Origin: an uncultured Mycoplasmatota bacterium
GTDB taxonomy: Bacteria; Bacillota_I; Bacilli_A; RF39; UBA660
Reading direction: 5' to 3'
NCBI GenBank assembly: GCA_900549325.1
Contig: UROI01000016.1
Location: forward strand, 1-29,177
DNA: 29,177 nt
Of the stretch, positions 23,704 to 29,177 are shown in pieces (position 1 is the first letter of the stretch; each line of letters opens with the position of its first letter). Both the position numbers and the translations under genes were made by a program. The notes beneath the pieces are model-generated. The model was not told where the DNA came from. It did not search any database and saw nothing but the letters and a program-made list of their open reading frames with translations.

Positions 23704-24495
23704 TTAGTTTTTACTTAATATTTTACTCAATGATTTAAATTCACTAGATACTTCTAGTTTTTCTTCATAATATTTACCGTCTTGATAAAAGCATCTCAAA
23801 GCATATGCTTCTTTAATATTATGAGCCTTTACTTCACTAGTAATTATTCTATATTTATCATCTACTATTTCAATACAAGAACAATTACTTAACATTATAC
23901 CTACTTTATCTTTATTTTTTAACTCTTCTTTAGTAGATTCATATCTTCCTTCTTCATCTGTATGAGGAGTAATATAAGCATCAATAAAATTTAGACAATC
24001 TACGCTGCTAAAAGTTACATCATTATCACTAGTTATTGAATCCGAATTACAAGAATTAAACCAGCATACTGCTCCGGCAGATACTCCACATAATACTTTA
24101 CCTTCATTATAGGCTTTAAGTAACACTTTATCAAACCCTGTTTTCTTCCATAGATTAATCATCTCTAAAGTATCACCGCCACCTTCATAAATAATATCAG
24201 CCCATGCTATTTTTTCTTTTACTACTTCCATATTATCTAATTCAGTACTTTTTAAATCTCTACAATTACAGCCAAACATATCTCTATATATTCTTTTCAT
24301 TGTCTCAAAATAACCTTCTTCAATAGCATTATTAAATGGCTGGGCATGAACCATAAATAAATAATTAGGTTTATCTTTACCAGTTAATCTTATTATCTCC
24401 TTATCCATAGGTTCAGTTTCATATTCACGATATTTACCATTACCTAAATATCTTCCATTTTCTCCTCCACCAATGGCAACTATTTTCTTAGTCAT
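23704..24495 (-). CDS. peptidase E-like (S51) protein
   Basis: A 263-residue member of the S51 dipeptidase E/cyanophycinase family. The nucleophile elbow is GVSAGAVCWF, the class signature IYEGGGDTLEMI comes earlier, and the N-terminus MTKKIVAIGGGENGR is typical. The protein is longer than E. coli PepE (229 residues), with extra material around GRYLGNGKYREYETEPMD. PepE removes N-terminal Asp from dipeptides; relatives have other hydrolytic jobs. The start has AAAGGAGG. The gene stands alone between the dinD relic and its terminator. Confidence 0.85.
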   Translation of the reverse strand: MTKKIVAIGGGENGRYLGNGKYREYETEPMDKEIIRLTGKDKPNYLFMVHAQPFNNAIEEGYFETMKRIYRDMFGCNCRDLKSTELDNMEVVKEKIAWADIIYEGGGDTLEMINLWKKTGFDKVLLKAYNEGKVLCGVSAGAVCWFNSCNSDSITSDNDVTFSSVDCLNFIDAYITPHTDEEGRYESTKEELKNKDKVGIMLSNCSCIEIVDDKYRIITSEVKAHNIKEAYALRCFYQDGKYYEEKLEVSSEFKSLSKILSKN

Positions 24496-24512
24496 AATAT
24501 CCTCCTTTATTA

Positions 24513-24809
24513 CTACTTTATATTATATTTATAATCATCAATTTTTAATTTCTTATTTTCTTTTTCTAATTCTTTTAAACTAGAATATTCTCTTTCTGTC
24601 AATTCCATCCTTCTAATTTGAATAGCAAAATAAGTCTGTCATAATGCAACAACTTCTTTTTTTGGATCAGCATTTTATACTATTAAATAACATGCATCAT
24701 GAGATAATTTACAATCTAATATAGTTCTTTTAGCCTCTTTTGATAATTCTATCATTTCCCCCACTTGGGAAAAATGATCTTCACACGTACAATTGCTTTT
24801 AGCATGTTT
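24513..24809 (-). pseudogene. dinD: relic of a dinD gene with two in-frame stops
   Basis: Reading the minus strand in the frame that starts right after the mtnN stop gives KHAKSNCTCEDHF, then LSHDACYLIV, a TAA, NADPKKEVVAL, a TGA, then QTYFAIQIRRMELTEREY. This matches the central part of DinD (…RYACYLIVQNGDPAKP…AGQTYFAIQTRR…). The stop positions correspond to Gln (CAA to TAA) and Gly (GGA to TGA). The start of the gene is missing; the piece ends at 24513. DinD is a DNA-damage-inducible protein in E. coli. The intact BRO-type gene at 25507-26358 is a related family. Confidence 0.85.
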
Positions 24810-25490
24810 CTACAAATTATTAATTATTTCTAAAGTAAACTCTGCTACTTCAGTACTACTTTTCTTTAAAAACTTATCATAAGTAATTAGATTATCTTTA
24901 CCTATTACATCTGATATAGATCTAATTACTAGGAATGGCACTTTAGATAGATAGGAAGTCATTCCTATACTAGCTCCTTCCATTTCTACTGCTAGGGCAT
25001 TAAATTCTTCTTTTATTTTTTTAGATAGTTCTATATCTGTACAAAACATATCACCAGTAGCAATAGTACCACTATAAACATTATCTTTATTTATACTAAG
25101 AGCTAAGTTTCTAAGATTTTTATCACATTCTACATATACTCCTACTTTTGGTATATAACCTTTAGGATGATCAAAGACTGTTATATCAAAATCATATTGG
25201 ACTAGTTTATCACTGACTACTATATCACAAACATCTAATTTATTATCTATACCTCCTGCTACTCCAATATTTAATATATAGTTAGGACTATAGTTATCTA
25301 TTAATACTTGAGTGCTTCTTGAAGCATTAACTTTACCTACTCCTGACTCTACTAAAATGCATTCTTTATTATTAATAGTGCATTCATAAAAATCTAAATC
25401 ATATATTTTATTTATCTTGTTTAATTTAACTAATTTTAATAGTTCTTCTAATTCTTCATACATAGCAAATATAATACCTATTCTATTCAT
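24810..25490 (-). CDS. mtnN: 5'-methylthioadenosine/S-adenosylhomocysteine nucleosidase
   Basis: Cleaves the N-glycosidic bond of methylthioadenosine and S-adenosylhomocysteine in methionine salvage and the activated methyl cycle. The 226 residues match the family in length and show GIIFAMYEELEELL (catalytic-region Glu), NIGVAGGI, ATGDMFC, AVEMEGA (substrate Glu) and RSISDVIG (catalytic Asp). Radical SAM or methyltransferase by-products such as 5'-deoxyadenosine are also known substrates, so it may support the radical SAM enzyme in the window, though it is far away. The stop TAG is at 24810-24812 and touches the dinD relic. GAAGGT precedes the ATG. Confidence 0.95.
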   Translation of the reverse strand: MNRIGIIFAMYEELEELLKLVKLNKINKIYDLDFYECTINNKECILVESGVGKVNASRSTQVLIDNYSPNYILNIGVAGGIDNKLDVCDIVVSDKLVQYDFDITVFDHPKGYIPKVGVYVECDKNLRNLALSINKDNVYSGTIATGDMFCTDIELSKKIKEEFNALAVEMEGASIGMTSYLSKVPFLVIRSISDVIGKDNLITYDKFLKKSSTEVAEFTLEIINNL

Positions 25491-25506
25491 GTTATACCTT
25501 CTTTCT

Positions 25507-26358
25507 TTACTTTTGAGTAATCATTTCTTTTTTATCATATTCATAATTTAGTCTATTACTCTGAGTAACAATACTTTCTCCTAAATTACTTTCTAATTCA
25601 TCTCTAGCTACTTTAGCAACATTACCACCAACTTTAGCCACTTTAATATTGCCATCAAGACCTACTGGTTTATGTTTTCCTGCTAATCTTTTAGTAGCCT
25701 CTTCAGATAAATCAGTAAGAATAAGTTCTATACTATCCATATTATCTCTTAAATTTTCTTTTCTAAGTCCTTTATACTCTTTGTATTCCTTACTAGTCAT
25801 ACCAGACCAAGTTTTATATATTTCATTAGTTAAAATAGCATACTCTTTGGCATCGCGGGTACCATTTTCTTTCCAAACATCAGTTAATTGTTTTCTATTT
25901 TGAATGGACTTCATTCTCTTTGCTATCCAGTCTTCATCATAACCTTTTGTCCTATATAAATCTATAGATCTTTGCATAGCAATTGATGGATCAAATACCT
26001 CGTCAATTCTCTCACTACCTAACTTGGCTAGCCACTGCTTTATAGGCTCAGCATTTTTACTAGGAATAGATTCTATTATTCTAAACATTCCTTCTATATC
26101 CGTAACATCTGTTAAACGATATTTACCGTCAGCAGCCTTAAGTTTTAACTGTCCGATTTTTTCGGACACTTCACTTCCTTCAAAATTTAATTGCTTTTTT
26201 AAATCACTCCAGTATTTCCTAGGTCTAGTACTTCCTGTTAATACTTCGATAATATCAATAATGCTAATATAATACTTTTCACTTTCTTTATCCCAAACTG
26301 TCCTAACTGTTTCATTATTAAATATTTTATTAATTAAATATAATTTTTCTTTTTCCAT
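25507..26358 (-). CDS. BRO-N/DinD-type protein
   Basis: A 283-residue protein starting with a BRO-N domain, known from phage antirepressors: VRTVWDKESEKYYISIIDII, then TRPRKYWSDLKKQL and YRLTDVTDIEGMFRIIESI. The rest (AMQRSIDLYRTKGYDEDWIA, SGMTSKEYKEYKGLRKENLR) is helical and charged, as in standalone chromosomal members. These probably bind DNA; a phage-derived or DNA-damage function is inferred from relatives. It has GGAGG before the ATG and its own TTGACT-N18-TATATT promoter. The C-terminal part resembles the degenerate dinD copy just downstream in transcription terms. Confidence 0.82.
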   Translation of the reverse strand: MEKEKLYLINKIFNNETVRTVWDKESEKYYISIIDIIEVLTGSTRPRKYWSDLKKQLNFEGSEVSEKIGQLKLKAADGKYRLTDVTDIEGMFRIIESIPSKNAEPIKQWLAKLGSERIDEVFDPSIAMQRSIDLYRTKGYDEDWIAKRMKSIQNRKQLTDVWKENGTRDAKEYAILTNEIYKTWSGMTSKEYKEYKGLRKENLRDNMDSIELILTDLSEEATKRLAGKHKPVGLDGNIKVAKVGGNVAKVARDELESNLGESIVTQSNRLNYEYDKKEMITQK

Positions 26359-26385
26359 ATAACCCTCCTCTTTTCTTACACTCTC

Positions 26386-26415
26386 AATATAGCATATATA
26401 AAATATTTAAGTCAA
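26386..26415 (-). promoter_or_regulatory. promoter of the BRO/DinD-type gene
   Basis: TTGACT (26410-26415) and TATATT (26386-26391) are 18 bases apart, with TGC extending the -10, on the minus strand. A perfect inverted repeat, TTGGTAAtatttTTACCAA, at 26434-26452 lies upstream and may be an operator. Confidence 0.65.
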
Positions 26416-26459
26416 TGATTTTTAATATATTTCTTGGTAATATTTTTACCAAAAAGAAA

Positions 26460-26478
26460 AAGTACTCTATAAGTACTT
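26460..26478 (-). terminator. second terminator after rpmF
   Basis: Minus-strand AAGTACT and AGTACTT form a 7-bp stem with a 5-base loop, followed by TTTCTTTTT. It backs up the stronger hairpin at 26509-26531. Confidence 0.6.
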
Positions 26479-26508
26479 ATTAATTGATTTAAATGCCTTG
26501 TAAAGAAA

Positions 26509-26531
26509 AAGCACTCTAACTTAGAGTACTT
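26509..26531 (-). terminator. terminator after rpmF
   Basis: AAG-ACTCTAA and TTAGAGT-CTT arms (one mismatch) pair almost without a loop, followed on the minus strand by TTTTTCTTT. It shares the ACTCT/AGAGT core with the backup hairpin. Confidence 0.65.
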
Positions 26532-26540
26532 GTTTTTCTA

Positions 26541-26828
26541 CTATTCTTCAGTCTTGCTTGAAGATTTAGCTTTTTTAGGAGCTTTCTTTTCTTCAGCTAC
26601 TTTAGTTTCAGTTTTCTTTGTAGTCTTTTTAACTTCTGGTTTTACTTCTTTAACTTCTTCTTTAGAAGTGCTTACTCCTTTATAAAAACCACATTTTGGA
26701 CATGCTCTGTGAGGTCTAATCTTAGCACCACAGTTAGTACATTCTACTAATCCATTAGCGGTAACTTTATAATGAGTTCTTCTCATATCTCTTCTTGTCT
26801 TACTTACTTTTCTAAATGGAACTGCCAT
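26541..26828 (-). CDS. rpmF: 50S ribosomal protein L32 with long charged tail
   Basis: The first 55 residues are a normal L32: MAVPFRKVSKTRRDMRRTHY, with a zinc ribbon CTNCG..CPKCGFYKG. The protein continues for about 40 residues of Lys/Glu/Thr/Ser-rich sequence (KEEVKEVKPEVKK, KTETKVAEEKKAPKKA), making 95 residues against the usual 57-60. The tail would lie on the ribosome surface or extend into solvent. GGAAGGAG precedes the ATG. The gene follows DUF177, the standard partner upstream in Firmicutes, by 5 bases. Confidence 0.95.
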   Translation of the reverse strand: MAVPFRKVSKTRRDMRRTHYKVTANGLVECTNCGAKIRPHRACPKCGFYKGVSTSKEEVKEVKPEVKKTTKKTETKVAEEKKAPKKAKSSSKTEE

Positions 26829-26833
26829 CTATC

Positions 26834-27301
26834 TCACTCCTTCCTTAATAAATCTTCGAGTTCACTGAGAGGATTATTTTTACTATTTAAATCATCCTCA
26901 CTAATTAATCTCCATCCATTACCTTCAAGTTTTATGTTTTTATTCTTATCGTTTACTACCTTTGAAGGAACCTCGATAAGAATATTTTGCCATAAAATGT
27001 CAGTAATATCAAGTGCTTTTTGTAAATTTATGCTTGTTTCCTCGATATTTTCTTCAATTTCACTAGTAAAATTATATTCATAGTCTTCTAAAGTTATATC
27101 ATCTGCTAGTATCATAGTACCACTTAGCACTCCTTCTAATGAATATGTATCGTCTACTAACTTCTTGACATTACCTTTAAAATGAATATTATTTAATCTT
27201 CTAATACCACTATTTTCTAAATATTCATTTGGAATTATAATATCACTATCTATATTTATAGTTTTATTGTTTACTACAAGATTAAATAAATCAATAGTCA
27301 T
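26834..27301 (-). CDS. DUF177 (YceD) protein
   Basis: The 155 residues end with the DUF177 hallmark (LDITDILWQNILIEVPSK), and the gene sits directly before rpmF, the normal location of yceD. YceD has been linked to 23S rRNA or ribosome maturation in plants and bacteria. A GTG at 27308-27310 is in frame, but the ATG at 27299-27301 has AGGTGA upstream at the right spacing. It forms an operon with rpmF. Confidence 0.9.
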   Translation of the reverse strand: MTIDLFNLVVNNKTINIDSDIIIPNEYLENSGIRRLNNIHFKGNVKKLVDDTYSLEGVLSGTMILADDITLEDYEYNFTSEIEENIEETSINLQKALDITDILWQNILIEVPSKVVNDKNKNIKLEGNGWRLISEDDLNSKNNPLSELEDLLRKE

Positions 27302-27336
27302 AAATTTCACCTGCCTAATAATTATATAATATTTTT

Positions 27337-27369
27337 AAAGAAATATCAACCTTTTTTTGATATTTCTTT
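27337..27369 (-). terminator. strong hairpin between surface-protein gene and yceD
   Basis: AAAGAAATATCAA (27337-27349) and TTGATATTTCTTT (27357-27369) are perfect 13-base arms around 7 bases. No gene other than yceD lies within reach below it on the minus strand. It could end the surface-protein transcript or protect the yceD mRNA end. Confidence 0.6.
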
Positions 27370-27421
27370 GTTTTACACTACTATATATTCACTATAAGCC
27401 TTATTCTAAGTCTTATTAGTG

Positions 27422-27459
27422 TTTATTTGAGCCAATATTATTATATTGTCTCAAATAAA
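27422..27459. repeat. 38-nt near-perfect inverted repeat
   Basis: TTTATTTGAG pairs with CTCAAATAAA, and inside these CAATAT pairs with ATATTG around a 4-base loop, with one mismatch between the two stems. It lies 43 bases past the surface-protein stop and lacks a U-run, so it may be an mRNA 3'-end structure rather than a terminator. Confidence 0.5.
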
Positions 27460-27501
27460 TATATCAACCATATCTATTATATATAAGCCATATCTATATA
27501 C

Positions 27502-29177
27502 TTAGTTATTACTCTTATATGTTAAATATCCGGTAGTATAGTTAGCCATAGTTATATCTATTTTAGTACTATTGAAGGGTACTGCACCTACTAGTGAAGT
27601 ACAATTATAAAACATCGAATCACCATTTGTAACACTTGTGACATTCCATGTATTTGATATATATATTGTTTTTAATGAACTACAATATCCAAACATACTA
27701 GCCATATTAGTTACCTTTGATGTATCAAATGAAGTTAAATCTAAACTTTTCAATGTTTTACAATCTCTAAACATATAAAACATATTAGTAACATTACTTG
27801 TATCAAAATTTGATATATTCAAAGTTAACAGTGATGTACAACTTCTAAACATTTGTTCTGTACTAATTACATTACTTGTATTAAAACTAGATAAATCTAA
27901 AATAGTTAGATTAGAGCAGCCATAAAACATGCCACCCATGACTGTTACATTAGAAGTATCAAAGTTAGACACATCCAGTTTTGTTAAACTAGAGCAAGCT
28001 CCAAACATATATTGCATGCTTGTTACTTTACTAGTATTAAATGAACTTAAATTTAATTCTGTTAACGAGGAACAATTATAAAACATATATTGCATATTTG
28101 TTACTTTGCTTGTATTAAAACTAGATAAATCCAAATTCGTTAGTGAGCTACATTCTTTAAACATAACCATCATAGTTGTTACTTTACTTGTATTAAAACT
28201 AGATAAATCTAAAGTAGGTAGATTGGAGCAGCCATCAAACATATTACCCATTGTGGTAACATTACTTGTATTAAAACTAGATAAATCTAAACTTTCAAGA
28301 TTACTACAATTATAAAACATATATTGCATATTTGTTACTTTGCTAGTATCAAAGTTAGATAAATCTAAATTAAGTAGATTAGAGCAGCCATCAAACATAC
28401 TTGCCATGCTTGTAACATTGCTAGTATTAAAGTTAGATAAATCTATAGATTTTAAACCAGAACTATTATAAAACATCTTAGACATATTTGTTATGTATGA
28501 AGTATCTAGTTTTGATAAGTCTAACTTTTCTATATTAGTTAAATAAGCAAACATACCTGAAGCATTAGTTCCTGTTTGTAATACTCCATTTTCTCCACCT
28601 ATCCACATATCATACATTGTCTTAGTTGTACCATCACTTGATGTTACTTCTTTTGGTGTATACCATAACATTACTGTTCCATCTTGATTTTGTGATATAT
28701 CTTTTGATACTACTCCAGGTGTATCTGGTACTGTATTATCTTCTGCAATAGTAAGTGATTGTATTTCCTCTCGCATTACTTCGGTATTAAAGAACTTTGA
28801 TGTACTTGCTGTAGCACTATCTGAAGTAGTTATTACATTCTCTTTATATATAGCCCCTTCTCCTGAACCCCATAATTTAAATAAGAAGTCCTTTCCTGCC
28901 ATTGTACCTGGATTATTGACATTACCATCTATATAAATATATAATGTATATGTATCTTTACTTGTATTTAATATTTGATTAGATAAAAGAGTTATAGTAT
29001 TACCTTGTTCTTTATTAGAAAAGTTACCACTTGCTATAGCCATAGTTTCACTATTCTTATATAATTCATAGACAAATGAAGATTCAGCAAGTTCTGTAGG
29101 AAATGTAGTTAACTCTAAATAAAGATTCATAGTTACATCTCTATTACAAGTACTATTCTTTTTTACTTCAATATCTT
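27502..29177 (-). CDS. surface protein with 26-residue (DUF285/BspA-type) repeats, partial
   Basis: The reading frame is open to the right edge: upstream of the MNLYLELTTFPTEL methionine at 29130 it continues in frame as DIEVKKNSTCNRDVT, so the real start lies outside. The visible 557 residues contain an N-terminal beta-rich region up to about residue 215. Then come 11 to 12 repeats of the form LxxLDLSSFNTSKVTxMxxMFxxCSS (26 residues, 78 bp), the bacterial surface 26-residue repeat of Listeria and gut Firmicutes. The last one ends in a degenerate segment. No LPXTG or membrane anchor is seen at the C-terminus (TYKSNN). Such proteins are usually exported and mediate adhesion. Confidence 0.88.
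   Translation of the reverse strand, partial: DIEVKKNSTCNRDVTMNLYLELTTFPTELAESSFVYELYKNSETMAIASGNFSNKEQGNTITLLSNQILNTSKDTYTLYIYIDGNVNNPGTMAGKDFLFKLWGSGEGAIYKENVITTSDSATASTSKFFNTEVMREEIQSLTIAEDNTVPDTPGVVSKDISQNQDGTVMLWYTPKEVTSSDGTTKTMYDMWIGGENGVLQTGTNASGMFAYLTNIEKLDLSKLDTSYITNMSKMFYNSSGLKSIDLSNFNTSNVTSMASMFDGCSNLLNLDLSNFDTSKVTNMQYMFYNCSNLESLDLSSFNTSNVTTMGNMFDGCSNLPTLDLSSFNTSKVTTMMVMFKECSSLTNLDLSSFNTSKVTNMQYMFYNCSSLTELNLSSFNTSKVTSMQYMFGACSSLTKLDVSNFDTSNVTVMGGMFYGCSNLTILDLSSFNTSNVISTEQMFRSCTSLLTLNISNFDTSNVTNMFYMFRDCKTLKSLDLTSFDTSKVTNMASMFGYCSSLKTIYISNTWNVTSVTNGDSMFYNCTSLVGAVPFNSTKIDITMANYTTGYLTYKSNN
27600..28535 (-). repeat. 78-bp coding repeat array
   Basis: Twelve successive 78-bp units code for the 26-residue repeats. 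CTAGATAAAT recurs exactly every 78 bases (28121, 28199, 28277). Units 3, 6 and 7 share long identical stretches, which permits copy-number change by recombination. Confidence 0.85.

Noticed and set aside
24600..24800. Reading the TGA in the dinD relic as Trp (recoded genetic code)
   Set aside because: TGA is used as a stop by many genes here, the homologous residue is Gly, and a TAA interrupts the same frame.
27500..28540. CRISPR-like array from the evenly spaced repeats
   Set aside because: The 78-bp units are in one open frame and code for the known 26-residue surface repeat.
1..29177. tRNA, rRNA and classical transposase genes
   Set aside because: No cloverleaf, rRNA segment or transposase motif was recognised on either strand.

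Overview
The window is very AT-rich DNA from a low-GC Firmicutes/Bacilli-type bacterium, probably a gut-associated and perhaps uncultured lineage. The evidence is a yceD-rpmF (DUF177-L32) pair, strong Gram-positive Shine-Dalgarno (SD) sequences, a surface protein with Listeria-type 26-residue repeats, a lipoprotein with a Gram-positive style signal, and TGA used as a normal stop (many ATGA gene overlaps), so this is not the Mycoplasma code. Every convincing gene lies on the minus strand, so transcription runs from high to low coordinates.

Layout, low to high coordinate: (a) 1-1112, a protein-kinase-fold protein, a small unknown protein and the first codons of another gene. (b) 1359-13796, a compact run of 13 genes that I consider the main point of interest. 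In transcription order it holds a PLP aminotransferase, a DcsG-like ATP-grasp enzyme, a second (BacD-like) ATP-grasp ligase, a polar amino-acid ABC transporter (circularly permuted binding lipoprotein, permease, ATPase), an APH-fold kinase, a radical SAM/SPASM-like enzyme, a second APH-fold kinase, a thymidylate-kinase-like P-loop kinase, and then, after a 231-nt gap with its own promoter, a nucleotidyltransferase, a tandem Nudix hydrolase and a Cof-type HAD phosphatase. (c) 13797-16964, decayed DNA around a LysR regulator and a Nudix-fold protein that has lost its catalytic residues. (d) 16965-19513, two GNAT acetyltransferases, an ORF6N protein with a PLD-like tail, and a Nudix hydrolase. 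(e) 19552-22336, a three-gene ABC-2 exporter plus a tiny protein resembling only the GreA coiled coil. (f) 22508-27301, PRPP synthetase, peptidase E, MTA/SAH nucleosidase, a dinD relic, a BRO/DinD-type protein, L32 and DUF177. (g) 27502 to the right edge, a repeat-rich surface protein cut by the window.

The large run in (b) reads like an undescribed biosynthetic locus for a small amino-acid-derived molecule. An aminotransferase can make or use an unusual amino acid and two ATP-grasp ligases can form amide bonds. Kinases, a nucleotidyltransferase, Nudix domains and a HAD phosphatase can phosphorylate, activate and trim, and an amino-acid type ABC system can move the substrate or product. The product cannot be deduced from sequence. 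The promoter before the aminotransferase carries a long inverted repeat over its -10 element, and the LysR/pseudo-Nudix pair just upstream is a possible regulator. Pseudogene relics at 13960-14395 and 16399-16935 suggest the locus sits in a region of gene turnover.
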